A stretch of DNA of 64,000 nucleotides from Actinomyces trachealis (GTDB lineage: Bacteria; Actinomycetota; Actinomycetes; Actinomycetales; Actinomycetaceae), in contig NZ_CP065027.1 in NCBI RefSeq assembly GCF_015711475.1, positions 2,046,001 to 2,110,000 of the forward strand, given 5' to 3'. This document shows, one piece after another, positions 1 to 9,124 of this stretch (the first letter of the stretch is position 1; the number at the start of each line of letters is the position of its first letter). The position numbers were made by a program, and so were the translations under genes. The notes below the pieces were generated by a model. That model saw only the letters and a program-made list of their open reading frames with translations, was not told the DNA's origin and did not search any database.

Positions 1-56
1 GCTATGAACAGCAGGAGCGCGTAATTCACGATCCGTCTCAAGAGATAGGGGAACAT
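1..56 (-). CDS. ABC transporter permease, N-terminal fragment (runs off window)
   Basis: A minus-strand ATG at 54-56 begins MFPYLLRRIVNYALLLFIA, then leaves the window. A strong ribosome binding site (AGGAGAAGG) lies just upstream. An N-terminus of this shape, a short basic stretch with two arginines running straight into a first membrane helix, is characteristic of DppB/OppB-type dipeptide and oligopeptide ABC permeases. Only 18 codons are visible, so the substrate cannot be judged. It would be the first gene of an operon transcribed out of the window. Confidence 0.55.
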   Translation of the reverse strand, partial: MFPYLLRRIVNYALLLFI

Positions 57-395
57 TTCCTTCTCCTACTGGGATTTTGAGACCAGGGTAGGAGGCTGGG
101 CTCTACCGGTGGTCCTATTACCTAGGCAGCGAGGCTACCGCGCCAGGGAGGGCGGCCACCTGTGGCTGACGGTTACGATACCCGCTTCGCACCCGTGTCT
201 TCCCTGCAGATGGTCCTGGGGGAGGCTGGCCTCACGCCCGCCAAGGTGGCCGCAAGCGTCTTAACGTGCGGATCTTAGCAGGTCGTCATGACACCCTTTC
301 CTGCACCTAAGGTCCCACTTAAGAGTTTCCGAACCCCATCCTGACGCATGTTTGTCAGTGCATAACGAGTCGGATCGGGCCGCTCCCACTTCTAC
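57..395. other. intergenic region without recognisable gene
   Basis: This stretch of about 340 bases lies between the divergent start of the ABC permease and the 3' end of the luciferase-like oxidoreductase. A short plus-strand reading frame from a GTG near 162 has no recognisable family and no good ribosome binding site. The promoter of the permease operon should lie near 60-120. I see nothing else that I can support. Confidence 0.4.
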
Positions 396-1592
396 TCACC
401 ACTGCTCAGCCAGGAGCGTATAGGAGTCACGCCGGGCCTGCGCATCGTGGATATTGCTCAACAGCACCAGTTCCTCCAGTTCCCAGGACTGGGCCAGGGC
501 CCGCAGTCCGTCAGCAACCTCGGCGGGCTCACCCACTAGCGCTCTGGCCAGGCTGGCCTCCACCATGGTCTCCTTGCCGGGCGCTAAGGACTTCCATGCA
601 TCCAGGTCAGCGGTTGACGGCTCCAGGGGCGCGGGCTTGCCAGCCACCAGACGGGCTGCCACGGCCTGCGCCGTCGTGAACAGACGGCGAGCCTCGGCCC
701 GCGTGGAGGCGACGGCGACCTGCACCGCTGCGGCAGAGCGCGGCTCAGCCCCCTGCGCCGAGGGGGCTTTGGCGTCAAAGACTGAGCGGTAGGCCATGAT
801 GGCAGCCTCAGCGTGCTGCGGGGCAAAGTGTGCGGCGGCCACGAAGGGCAACCCTAGGCGGCCCGCCACGCGCGCGCCATGGACGGAAGAACCCAGGATC
901 CACACAGGCGGCTGGGTGCCTTCACCTGGTAGGGCACGCACCACTGGGCGGGAGAGGGCTGGCTGCTGGGCGGAGACTAATCCCTCGCGCCCCGAGCGGG
1001 AAAACACACCCAACTGGGTGGACAGGGAGCCGGGGACGTGCACGGCGCCTGGGGCGGCGTCGTCTAAATAGCTGAGAGTATCCAACACCTCGTCGCTGAA
1101 GCTGATGGGGTCGGCGGCCCGGCGGCACAGGGCCTTGGCGGTGAGGCGGTCGGTGCCGGGGGCACGGCCTAGTCCTAGGCCCACCCGGCCAGGGTGGATA
1201 GTGGCCAGGGTGCCGATCTGCTCGGCGACCACCAGCGGCGGGTGGTTGGGGAGCATGATGCCGCCGGAGACCACCTGGATGCGTTGGGTGGCATCCAGCA
1301 CGTGCCCCATCAGCACGGTGGTGGCGGCGGCCAGGAAAGTAGTGGAGCCGTGATGCTCGGCGATCCAGTAGCGCTCATAGCCAACGTCCTCAGCGGTGCG
1401 AGCCAACTCCACCATCTCGTCCAGCGCCTGCGCGCGGCTGCGTCCGGCACTGACCGGCACCATGTCGAGCACAGACAGGACGGGACCTTTGCGGCTGCGA
1501 CCGTGTGCGGGCGTCGCAGCCTGGTGGGACTCGGCGGTCTGGCGCATCATTGCGCTGGCGTCAGGGATCACGACGCCGGAGTCAGTGCTCAT
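396..1592 (-). CDS. LLM-class flavin-dependent oxidoreductase (MsnO8-like)
   Basis: A bacterial luciferase-like monooxygenase fold protein of 398 residues, predicted to be cytosolic and to use reduced FMN or F420. After an N-terminal extension of about 35 residues, the family's conserved strings appear in order: LSVLDMVPV, RYWIAEHH, SGGIMLPNHPPLVVAEQ and GLGLGRAPGTD. These match the subgroup annotated as MsnO8 or alkanal-monooxygenase-like. Its length suits a single TIM barrel. The true substrate of this subgroup is not known. It is a single gene with no operon partner and only a weak ribosome binding site, so a start further in, near the conserved LSVLD string, is possible. Confidence 0.85.
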   Translation of the reverse strand: MSTDSGVVIPDASAMMRQTAESHQAATPAHGRSRKGPVLSVLDMVPVSAGRSRAQALDEMVELARTAEDVGYERYWIAEHHGSTTFLAAATTVLMGHVLDATQRIQVVSGGIMLPNHPPLVVAEQIGTLATIHPGRVGLGLGRAPGTDRLTAKALCRRAADPISFSDEVLDTLSYLDDAAPGAVHVPGSLSTQLGVFSRSGREGLVSAQQPALSRPVVRALPGEGTQPPVWILGSSVHGARVAGRLGLPFVAAAHFAPQHAEAAIMAYRSVFDAKAPSAQGAEPRSAAAVQVAVASTRAEARRLFTTAQAVAARLVAGKPAPLEPSTADLDAWKSLAPGKETMVEASLARALVGEPAEVADGLRALAQSWELEELVLLSNIHDAQARRDSYTLLAEQW

Positions 1593-1749
1593 AGTTAAAC
1601 CCTACGCGCCCCTGCGCGAGACCGGGACATACGCTCACAAGATGGAGCGATTCACCCCGAGGCCGCTCCAGCCCCCAAGACGGCGTCGCACGGAACCGAC
1701 GGCGCCGTCATCACCCCCTGCACGGTAGGCAGCCCGCGCGGACCCGCCC

Positions 1750-2325
1750 TCAGATGTCTAGGCGCGGCAGCAGCACAGCCACCACCGACTTCAGCAGGTC
1801 ACCAACCAGGAAGGGCAGCACACCGACGGCGAGCACCGCAGCCAGGGGCTTACCGGTAGCCACCAGCAGCCAGGCCACGCCCGGAACGTAGACGGCGGCA
1901 GAGGCAAGCAGAAAGAAGGGCAGCCGTAGCCAGGGCTTGCTGTTGCGGGCGGCACATCCAGCCACCACCCCAGCCAGGCAGTAGCCGAGCACATAACCGA
2001 AGGTGACCGTCACACCCCCCTTCCACCCGGCCAGCACCGGCGCCCCCAAGGCAGCCAGCGTCGCGAATAGCAGCGTGGAGGGCAGCGCGCGCCGCCAGCC
2101 GAGCAGCGCCCCGACCCCAAGCACAGCGAAGGTGCCTAGCGTGACCGGTACGGGAGTAAGCGGCAGGGACAGGCGCAGCTGCCCGATCAGGGTGATGGCA
2201 GCGGTGCCCGCCAGGATCAGCCCGATCTCACGTGCCGCGCTCAGCGGCAGACTAGGGGCGGCGGAAGCGGCAGTGGCAGTGGCTTGCGCAGCGGTCAGGG
2301 AGGCATCCTGTGGGCTTGTCGTCAT
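1750..2325 (-). CDS. bioY: biotin transporter BioY (ECF S-component)
   Basis: An integral membrane substrate-binding subunit of an energy-coupling factor biotin importer, 191 residues from the ATG at 2325. Hydrophobic segments fill the protein after about residue 35. BioY-type features are visible: a helix followed by LSLPLTPVPVTLGTF, then GALLGWRR, and a C-terminal helix near GDLLKSVVAVLLPRL. A start at 2355 is also possible. A longer open frame to 2565 would run into the neighbouring hydrolase gene and is unlikely. No ECF ATPase or T-component gene is nearby, so it works either alone or with shared subunits encoded elsewhere. Confidence 0.9.
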   Translation of the reverse strand: MTTSPQDASLTAAQATATAASAAPSLPLSAAREIGLILAGTAAITLIGQLRLSLPLTPVPVTLGTFAVLGVGALLGWRRALPSTLLFATLAALGAPVLAGWKGGVTVTFGYVLGYCLAGVVAGCAARNSKPWLRLPFFLLASAAVYVPGVAWLLVATGKPLAAVLAVGVLPFLVGDLLKSVVAVLLPRLDI

Positions 2326-2485
2326 ATCACAGAGCGTAGACAGTAAGATCGGCATGATCTCCAGGCGTTCCAGACTGCACCTCCGCCCGCAATTTATGTA
2401 TTTCCCACAAAGTGGGCGTTGGTTTAGTGGCACCCTAGTGGCACCGCAGACTGTTTCGTCCTGCCCTATCGCAGGCCCGCAGCGG

Positions 2486-3466
2486 TCAGGCCTGGGCCGC
2501 TGCTGGCAGGTGAGCCCCGATCCAGCCGAGGATGTCTGCGGTGACCTCGTCCCGGTTTGTCTCATTGAGGATCTCGTGGCGCGCCTGCGGGTAAAGCGTC
2601 ATGGTCACATCCTTGACGCCAGCCTTGCGGTAGGCCGCAGCAACCTCCCGCACCCCGCGGCCCTGCCCACCAACCGGGTCCAGATCACCGGAAGCCAGCA
2701 AGATCGGCAGATCCTTGGGGGTACGGCCTATAACCTTGGGTGAGCAGACGGAGAGCGTCCCCCTGATGACGTCGTCATACAACGAGGCGGTGCAGACGAA
2801 GCCGCACATGGGGTCCATCAGGTAGGCGTCCACCTCCGCCTCGTCGCGGCTGAGCCAGTCAAAGCTGGTGCGCGAGGGCACGAAGCGCGAGTTGTAGCCA
2901 CCGAAAATCAGCTGGTCGAGCATGCCAGACAGGTGGTGTTGCCCCTTAAGTAACTCCTGCCCGCGCACAAAGGCCCTGGCTACGTATCCTGCGGCACCGG
3001 GGCTGGCGCCTGTGCCGCTCAGGATCATGCCTGCAAGCTCGTCGCCATGCTTCGAGGCCAGGTCGCGTGCCAGAAAGGACCCCAGAGAATGCCCCAGCAA
3101 GAATACAGGGACCCCTGGGTAGGCGGCACTCTCTAGGCGCAGCATCGCGTCCAGGTCACCAACCACCGCCTCCCAGCCGTTCTTGGCGGCGAAGAAGCCT
3201 TTGTCCTCTGGGCGCACCACACTCTTGCCGTGACCGCGGTGGTCATTGACGTGGACAGCGAACCCGGCCGCCACCGCCGCAGCGGCAAAACGCTCGTAGC
3301 GGGCTCCGTGCTCGGCCAGCCCGTGCGCAATCTGGATCACGGCGCGGGGCGTCTGGTCGGTGGGGCGGGCGGGGTCACCTAGAGCACGCACGCCATCTGG
3401 TAGCCAGGAACGAACGTGGATGCAGACGCCGTCGTCAGCGGCCATTGAGGCGCTAAGTGCCTTCAT
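2486..3466 (-). CDS. alpha/beta hydrolase, monoacylglycerol-lipase/lysophospholipase-like
   Basis: A 326-residue cytosolic serine hydrolase of the Hydrolase_4 (S33-like) group. The nucleophile elbow is GHSLG at residues 125-129 with Ser127. The HGLAEHGARYERFA string near residue 48 and DHRGHG near 75 are typical of monoglyceride and lysophospholipases. The acid is probably in ASGDLDPVG and the histidine in QARHEILNE near the C-terminus. The likely reaction is hydrolysis of a mono-acyl lipid ester. It stands alone upstream of bioY, about 160 bases away and on the same strand, and may or may not be cotranscribed with it. Confidence 0.85.
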   Translation of the reverse strand: MKALSASMAADDGVCIHVRSWLPDGVRALGDPARPTDQTPRAVIQIAHGLAEHGARYERFAAAAVAAGFAVHVNDHRGHGKSVVRPEDKGFFAAKNGWEAVVGDLDAMLRLESAAYPGVPVFLLGHSLGSFLARDLASKHGDELAGMILSGTGASPGAAGYVARAFVRGQELLKGQHHLSGMLDQLIFGGYNSRFVPSRTSFDWLSRDEAEVDAYLMDPMCGFVCTASLYDDVIRGTLSVCSPKVIGRTPKDLPILLASGDLDPVGGQGRGVREVAAAYRKAGVKDVTMTLYPQARHEILNETNRDEVTADILGWIGAHLPAAAQA

Positions 3467-3689
3467 ACGCTCCGCTCCAAACGTGTTTCCCGTGGTTTTC
3501 CAGCCACAGCATAGACAACCAGTTAGATAGTTTCGTCACCCTGATGACCCAAGATCGTGACAGACCTTCTGTGTACGACCCCCAACCTCCCAGCCCGAAA
3601 CTATAACCTTAACCAAATATCACTGTTGCCAGCACGCCAATGCGTCAGCAGCTCCCTCCCCAGTGTGCTGATTGCCATAGCGTGTACCC

Positions 3690-4220
3690 ATGACCGTGCC
3701 CCGCTTCAGCCTCGTCCCCGCCGCCTACCTGCTGCTCCTGCGGGAGCGCGCCGGTGACACAGAGGTGCTACTGCAGCTGCGACAGAACACTGGCTACATG
3801 GATGGCTACTGGGCCTGCGGGGTAGCCGGGCACGTGGAACCAGGAGAATCCGTGCTGGCGACAGCGCTGCGCGAGGCGCAGGAGGAGGTGGGCGTGCACC
3901 TGACGCCCAGCGATCTGGTGCCACTGACCGTCATGCACCGTTCCAACGACGTCGGTGGCGCGGCCCTGGAGCAGCGCGCGGACTTCTTCTTCACCGCCAA
4001 GCGCTGGGAGGGTGAGCCGCGCGTGCAGGAGCAATCCAAGAATGCGGGTCTGTGCTGGTTCACGCTGGATGCCCTGCCAGAATTGGTGCCACCACACGAG
4101 CGGGAGGTGCTGGGGTGGCTGCACACCCAGCTGGCTGGGGGCACGCCGGTGCCTCCAGTGGTGGTCTTTGGCTTCGACGGCAAGCAGGTCAGCCGCTACG
4201 AGGTGGAGTACCCGCACTGA
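3690..4220 (+). CDS. Nudix hydrolase
   Basis: A 176-residue Nudix protein. The complete Nudix box (GX5EX7REUXEEXGU) spans residues 47-69: Gly47, Glu53, Arg61-Glu62, Glu65-Glu66 and Gly68. It therefore should bind Mg2+ and cleave a nucleoside-diphosphate-linked substrate. The following HRSNDVGG and the tryptophan-rich RWEGEPRVQEQSKN region resemble the small house-cleaning subgroup that accepts NTPs or NDP-derivatives. Substrate cannot be read from sequence. It is convergent with the patatin gene, 37 bases away. Confidence 0.88.
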   Translation: MTVPRFSLVPAAYLLLLRERAGDTEVLLQLRQNTGYMDGYWACGVAGHVEPGESVLATALREAQEEVGVHLTPSDLVPLTVMHRSNDVGGAALEQRADFFFTAKRWEGEPRVQEQSKNAGLCWFTLDALPELVPPHEREVLGWLHTQLAGGTPVPPVVVFGFDGKQVSRYEVEYPH

Positions 4221-4257
4221 GGCTGCACGACGCCAAGCAACGGCCTCAACGTGTCAC

Positions 4258-5193
4258 CTAAAGCCCGAGGAACTCCAAAATGGCGGGCAGCTCGCGGCGT
4301 GCCTGCACCAGGCCAGCCTCATAGGCGGTGACCACACGGTCGTAGCGCAACTCACCGTTGACGATGGGCATGCGCTCGGGCCGGTAAAGGTAGACGCGAC
4401 CTTCTCGCTGCGCCTCCTCCAACGCCTCCAGGGTGCGGTTGTAGTTGTCAGGTCGGGCCAGGATCGCCTCAGCCACAGCCGGGTAGCTGCGGAAAACAGC
4501 CCGATAGGCCTGTGGGAGGCGGGCCTCAGGCTTGCGATAGCCCCGTTCACGAGTCATGACCACCAGCATCTTCTGGTAACCGTCTGCGGCTGCGGCGTCG
4601 GTGGCAAACCCCCCGGTGGGGCCCAGGGCGCCGTCCAGATAGGGAACGCCGTCGATCTCTGCCACGGGCATGAGTCCAGGCATGGAGGAGGATGCCTGGC
4701 AACGGGATAGCAGATCCGTTAGCTCCTGCAGGTCTTCCAGTCCCCAGTAAACCTCCTCGCCGGTGTCGCAGCGGAAAGCCCCCAGGCGGACAGTGGCCTG
4801 TGAGGCCTTGAAACTGGGCCAGTCGAAGGGGAAGAGTTGGCCGGGCTCAGCGGTATGCAGGTAAATGTGCTCGGAGTTGAAGTAGCCCTGATGGCGGACG
4901 AAGCTGCCCCAGCCGCCAGCGTTGGGATCGGCAGGCAGACCGACAAAGGCCTCACGCGCACGCCACAGGTCACGGGAGACCATGTTGACGGTGTTGGTGG
5001 TGCCAGCACTGATACCGCCGACCCATGGCAGGAAAAGCCCAGCCTCAAGCATGACTTGGACCAGGGCGGCAGTGTAAGTACCACGCATACCGCCGCCTTC
5101 AAAGACTAGGGCGGTGTCAGCCACGCACTGGGTGATGGGCGCAGGAGTATGGCCAGGCTCACCGTATGGCACAGGTTTAACAGAAGCATTCAC
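4258..5193 (-). CDS. patatin-like phospholipase, YjjU type
   Basis: A 311-residue patatin-family serine hydrolase. The glycine-rich oxyanion loop is GGGMRG at residues 33-38, the nucleophile motif is GISAG at 60-64 (Ser62), and the Asp of the catalytic dyad lies in the DGA motif of VPYLDGALG. The long YFNSEHIY and FGWPSF-like segments and the RERGYRKPEA string place it with the YjjU/RssA-like cytosolic patatins rather than the secreted ExoU toxins. It should act as a lipid acyl hydrolase. There is no signal peptide and no linked regulator. Confidence 0.87.
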   Translation of the reverse strand: MNASVKPVPYGEPGHTPAPITQCVADTALVFEGGGMRGTYTAALVQVMLEAGLFLPWVGGISAGTTNTVNMVSRDLWRAREAFVGLPADPNAGGWGSFVRHQGYFNSEHIYLHTAEPGQLFPFDWPSFKASQATVRLGAFRCDTGEEVYWGLEDLQELTDLLSRCQASSSMPGLMPVAEIDGVPYLDGALGPTGGFATDAAAADGYQKMLVVMTRERGYRKPEARLPQAYRAVFRSYPAVAEAILARPDNYNRTLEALEEAQREGRVYLYRPERMPIVNGELRYDRVVTAYEAGLVQARRELPAILEFLGL

Positions 5194-5323
5194 GGCACTC
5201 CAGGCTACACACCTGGCCGGAACCAGGTACCCCCAGGTGAACCATCACGCACTGAACCTGACGATGACCTATGCGTCGTCGCGCTCCTGCTCACCGCCCC
5301 CACCCACGCCTAGCACTCCAGGC

Positions 5324-6655
5324 TCACGCTCCCAGCCAGAAAGCCCGCATGGCCTGCGCCATCCAGGCACCATCCTGTACGCCGCACAACTCCCGTTGGG
5401 AGTGCATAGACAACAAGGGCTGCCCCACGTCCACAGTGGTGACACCCAACTGCCCGGCGGTGATCGGCCCGATGGTCGTCCCGCAGGGCACGGCGCTGTT
5501 GGACACGAAGTCCTGGTTGGGTATGCCCGCCGCCCGGCAGGCACGCTTCCACACGGCGGCACCGACGGCATCGGTGGCGTAGCGCTGCTGGGCGTTGATC
5601 TTGAGCAGTGGCCCCGCGTTGAGACGCGGGCGCACAACCGGGTCGTGCAGACCACCGTAGTTAGGGTGGGCTGCGTGACCAGCATCGGCGGATACGCAGA
5701 TAGAGCGGGCCAGCATGGCGTCATAAGCGTCCCCCTCCACGCCCAGCACGCGGGCCAGTCGCCGCAGCACCGTACTCAGCAGCGGGCCGCCAGCGCCGGA
5801 GCGAGTCAGGGAGCCGACCTCTTCATGGTCGTTGGCCACCATGATGACCAGCTCGCGCACCGGCTCCCGGGCGACGGCGATCGCCTCCAAGGCCACCAGG
5901 GAGGCGTGCACAGAGGAGAGGTTGTCTAGCCGCGAGGAGGCCAGCATCTCCTGGTGACGGCCAAAACGTGCGGGCGGCTCGGTGGGGTAGGTAACGACGT
6001 CGTGGAAAGCCAGGTCCTCAAACGCCACCCCAGCCAGCTCACACAGGTAGCGTTCAGGGTCCTCCGGCTGGGGCTGCGCACCCTCCTCCACGAGAGTCCA
6101 CAGGGGCAGGAGGTTGGCTTGCTTGTCCAGGTGGAGGGAGTCATTGACGGAGCGGTCCAGATGTGGGGCCACCTGTGCCACGCGCGCCACCGGCCCAGTA
6201 CGCACCAGGTGGATGGCGCCGTCCATGGTGACCAGCCGACCGGCTAGGCCCAGCTCCCGGTCCAGGAAAGAGTTGAGCAGCGGCCCACCGTAGACCTCCA
6301 TATTGAGTAGCTGCACCCCGTCGCGCAGCAGAGCGGCGGCGGGCTTGAGTTTAAGGGCCGGGGAGTCCGTGTGGCTGCCGATAATGCGGAAGCTCACGTC
6401 AGGCGCACAGTCACCTCCTGTCGGCAGCATCCAGGCCACGACGGCGCCGTCGCGCAGCACGTAACCGCACCGTGGCAGCTCCGGCCCCCACCTGTGCTGC
6501 TCCTGCACCGTCTGGAAGCCTTGTTCGCCCAGCCGCCGGGCCAGCTCGGCGGCCGCATGGTAGCTGGAGGGGCTAGCAGTCACGAAGCTGCTGAGCGACT
6601 CACAGTACTGGCCCACATCCGTGAGTACCTTGGTGGTGTTCGATTCTGGCGTCAT
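5324..6655 (-). CDS. M18 family aminopeptidase (aspartyl aminopeptidase type)
   Basis: A cytosolic zinc aminopeptidase of 443 residues when started at the ATG at 6655 (MTPESNTTKV). Family landmarks appear in order: HTDSPALKLKP (first metal His and Asp), SRLDNLSSVHA, VANDHEEVGSLT (Glu-Glu, metal and catalytic), SADAGHAAHPNY, and the C-terminal MHSQREL with the last metal His. The family removes acidic or neutral N-terminal residues from peptides. An in-frame extension up to 6922 has proline-rich low-complexity content and overlaps the divergent HAD gene, so I reject it. Confidence 0.92.
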   Translation of the reverse strand: MTPESNTTKVLTDVGQYCESLSSFVTASPSSYHAAAELARRLGEQGFQTVQEQHRWGPELPRCGYVLRDGAVVAWMLPTGGDCAPDVSFRIIGSHTDSPALKLKPAAALLRDGVQLLNMEVYGGPLLNSFLDRELGLAGRLVTMDGAIHLVRTGPVARVAQVAPHLDRSVNDSLHLDKQANLLPLWTLVEEGAQPQPEDPERYLCELAGVAFEDLAFHDVVTYPTEPPARFGRHQEMLASSRLDNLSSVHASLVALEAIAVAREPVRELVIMVANDHEEVGSLTRSGAGGPLLSTVLRRLARVLGVEGDAYDAMLARSICVSADAGHAAHPNYGGLHDPVVRPRLNAGPLLKINAQQRYATDAVGAAVWKRACRAAGIPNQDFVSNSAVPCGTTIGPITAGQLGVTTVDVGQPLLSMHSQRELCGVQDGAWMAQAMRAFWLGA

Positions 6656-6696
6656 AGCCCCATTTTGGCACCGCGGGGCCACACAACTGACAGGAT

Positions 6697-7389
6697 GTGC
6701 CTGTGAGTAGCCTGATGCCATCGCCCTCCTCTGAAACACCCACGGACCCAACCTCACCGGCCCCCGCTCCCCTGCCGCCCGCCAGCAGCTCCCCCATCCG
6801 GGCGGTCTTACTGGATGCCGACGGCGTGCTCCAGCTGATCGGCACACCCTGGTCCGTGGCCCTGGAGCAAGGTGGCGGCCCAGGCTTTGCCAAGGAGCTG
6901 CTGGCGGGGGAGGAGGCGGCACTGAGCGGACGGGAGTCGCTGAGCAGTCTGCTCACCCGCCTGCGCCGTCGTCTGCGTGTGTCTAAAAGCACTGAGGAAC
7001 TGCTGGCTATGTGGTGGCGGGCTGCCCCAGACCCGGCTGCCTGGGCGGTGGTGCGCGAGCTCCGGGAGGCCGGTTACCTGACGGTGCTGGCCACCAACCA
7101 GCAGTGGGAGCGGCGCGCCTGGATGAGTGAGCGCCTAGGCTATGACGGCCTGTGCGATGTGGACGCCTACTCCTGCGACCTGCGCGTAGCTAAACCTGCC
7201 CCGGAGTACTTCCGCCGCGTGTTGTACCGCATCGGCATACCGGTGGCGGAGGCCGCCAGCGCCCTGTTCGTGGACGACAACGCGAAGAATATCGCAGCCG
7301 CGCGGGACCTAGGCATCAGCACGATTCACCACCCGGTCGACGCCGGGGGCGCGGTACTGCGCGCAGAGCTAGTTGAGGCGCTCAGCTAA
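6697..7389 (+). CDS. HAD-IA family hydrolase
   Basis: A haloacid-dehalogenase-like phosphatase of about 230 residues, after a proline/serine-rich head of about 33. The four motifs are present: DADGV (Asp40 nucleophile, Asp42 acid/base), the Thr of TNQQ, Lys in VAKPAPEYF, and FVDDN. A cap domain of four helices between motifs I and II makes it subfamily IA. The start is a GTG: 6697 is the longest, and 6703, seven bases after AGGA, has the better ribosome binding site. The substrate is unknown. Confidence 0.87.
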   Translation: MPVSSLMPSPSSETPTDPTSPAPAPLPPASSSPIRAVLLDADGVLQLIGTPWSVALEQGGGPGFAKELLAGEEAALSGRESLSSLLTRLRRRLRVSKSTEELLAMWWRAAPDPAAWAVVRELREAGYLTVLATNQQWERRAWMSERLGYDGLCDVDAYSCDLRVAKPAPEYFRRVLYRIGIPVAEAASALFVDDNAKNIAAARDLGISTIHHPVDAGGAVLRAELVEALS

Positions 7390-7604
7390 GTCAAAGGCGC
7401 AGCAGACTCAGTCAGCACCCACGGATTTCCGCGGTGCTCCCCACCAAACTACCCTCTCCCCTAGGGAGGGCACCTCGCATATGCTCCTACCACAGGAGGA
7501 GATTCTCGCAACTTGAATCATCCTGGCTGGCCTGGCCCCCCACCCTGCCGACCGGGAAACTCCATCTCAGGAAGCGGGCGAATGCCCCGCACAGAAGGAA
7601 TCCC

Positions 7605-8195
7605 ATGACCACTCAGGAGCAGGCGGCGACGGCGTCGCCCATGCCGCTGCTGGCTGCGGCCAAAGCCACCAAGGATGCCGTGAAAACCTCGCCGTCCGAA
7701 CCAGTCCGGGGCCGCCGCGCCCCACGGGCGTTCCTGAGCCTCATCACGGCGATCCACCGTCTGCTGCCCACTGCACTGCGCCGCCGCATCCCGGTGACCT
7801 TCATCGGATATGCGATTATCAACGGCTCCGGTTTCGTGCTGGACATCATCTGCCTGGGCATCTTCAGCAACCGCCTGCACTGGTGGTTCCCGCTAGCGGT
7901 CACGGTAGGCTACGCCATCGCTGGCCTGTACTCCCTGGTGCTGAACCGCTGGCTGAACTTCCAGTCACACGACAATTTTGCTAAGCAAGGTGGCCGTTAC
8001 GTCGTGGGGCTGGCCTCCCAGTACATCATTTTCATTCTGGGCCTGTCCTCCTTGCTGCACTGGCTGGGTATGAACGCCCAGGTGGCACGCGTGATCTCCG
8101 CTTGCTGCGAGGGCGTATACCTGTACGTGTTGATGCGCCTGTGGGTGTTCCGCGGCACGCCCGAGCCTGCCAAGCAGGCCGCAGACGCGCACTGA
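7605..8195 (+). CDS. GtrA family membrane protein
   Basis: A 196-residue protein with an N-terminal cytoplasmic stretch of about 65 residues, then four predicted helices. RIPVTFIGYAIINGSGFVLDIICL starts helix 1, and the ALNRW-like string SLVLNRWLNFQ between helices 2 and 3 is the GtrA signature. GtrA proteins are thought to help move lipid-linked sugars for cell-envelope glycosylation. The ATG at 7605 follows GAAGGA at good spacing; the longer frame from 7434 has no support. No glycosyltransferase gene is adjacent, which is unusual for GtrA. Confidence 0.85.
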   Translation: MTTQEQAATASPMPLLAAAKATKDAVKTSPSEPVRGRRAPRAFLSLITAIHRLLPTALRRRIPVTFIGYAIINGSGFVLDIICLGIFSNRLHWWFPLAVTVGYAIAGLYSLVLNRWLNFQSHDNFAKQGGRYVVGLASQYIIFILGLSSLLHWLGMNAQVARVISACCEGVYLYVLMRLWVFRGTPEPAKQAADAH

Positions 8196-8277
8196 GACCC
8201 CACTGAGGCCCGACTGGGACCCCGCGAGCGCGCAGCCTCCCTTGCGCCTCTTAACCGCTGGGCGTGTGCGGCACCCC

Positions 8278-9024
8278 TCACCAGTAGGCGCGGGTGGTCT
8301 CCGTGGGACCATCTAGCTCCGTGTAACCGGCGTCAGTGATGGACACCTGACGCCGTGTGGCGGCCCACTCCTCCCGGTTGGGGAAGACCACTCGCACCCG
8401 GAAGCCGTCCTGTGCCCAGGTGGCGCGGACGGCGTCGGGCATTTTGTGGCTCTCCCAGGCGCGTTGGGCGGCGTGGGCACACTGGGCGGCCAGCTTCCCG
8501 CTGCTCATTTGGTGCAGTGGGGTGACCTCAATGGTGACGATGGCGCCGTCACTGATGGACTCAGACCCGAACGCGATCTGCTGGGCGGCCTGCGGGTCCT
8601 TCGCTGCGGCGGCGGCGATGGTGGCGGGCGGCGGTGGCAATTCGTCCCCCAGGGGGAGCTGGGTGCCCTCCACCTGGGTTTTGGCTAGGGCTGGGGGTAG
8701 GGGACGCACTGGGCCGGGCACAAATGCACGCACCTCAGCTGGCGCCCAACCTGCGGGCCCAGCTTGGCTGAGGTAGACGCCTGGCAGCGCTTGGACCTCC
8801 CGCCAGCGGGCTCCACGGGCGCGGCGCACCAGTTTGCGGATACGTCTTTCCTGCCAGTAGGCGACGGCGTCGGCCCACTCCCCACCGGCGGCTGCCTGTG
8901 GTGAGGCCAACAGCGTGACGACGGCGCTGGCGGTGGCCTCGGCGACGTCGACCTGCCGGGAGGGGTGGACCTTGTCGTAGTGGACGGCGATCTGCATGCC
9001 CCAGGGCACCTCGGGATCATTCAC
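8278..9024 (-). CDS. peptidyl-tRNA hydrolase, PTH2 family
   Basis: A 248-residue protein with a C-terminal PTH2 domain. The diagnostic string is SSGKLAAQCAHAA (about residues 182-194), preceded by MSQ-like loop residues and followed by VRVVFPNREEW and a TELDGPTETTRAYW tail. PTH2 enzymes cleave peptidyl-tRNA that has dropped off ribosomes; the family is standard in archaea and eukaryotes and patchy in bacteria, mostly in actinobacteria. An N-terminal region of about 110 residues, with MQIAVHYDK at its start, is an actinobacterial addition. The window also carries a bacterial-type Pth at 57 kb, so this is a second enzyme for the same reaction. Confidence 0.85.
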   Translation of the reverse strand: MNDPEVPWGMQIAVHYDKVHPSRQVDVAEATASAVVTLLASPQAAAGGEWADAVAYWQERRIRKLVRRARGARWREVQALPGVYLSQAGPAGWAPAEVRAFVPGPVRPLPPALAKTQVEGTQLPLGDELPPPPATIAAAAAKDPQAAQQIAFGSESISDGAIVTIEVTPLHQMSSGKLAAQCAHAAQRAWESHKMPDAVRATWAQDGFRVRVVFPNREEWAATRRQVSITDAGYTELDGPTETTRAYW

Positions 9025-9124
9025 AGTCTGACTGTATGCCTTGGAGTGGGGCGCGTTCTGGACGAGTTGCGGGCTCCTCCTGGTGGAGATGCCGAGGATG
9101 TGGAGCCGTAGCTAGTTTGGGCAC

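Noticed and set aside
2326..2565. N-terminal extension of BioY
   Set aside because: It would overlap the end of the hydrolase gene and add non-conserved residues; the ATG at 2325 or 2355 suffices.
6656..6922. N-terminal extension of the M18 aminopeptidase
   Set aside because: Pro/Arg/Gly low-complexity sequence opposite the HAD gene, with no conservation expected.
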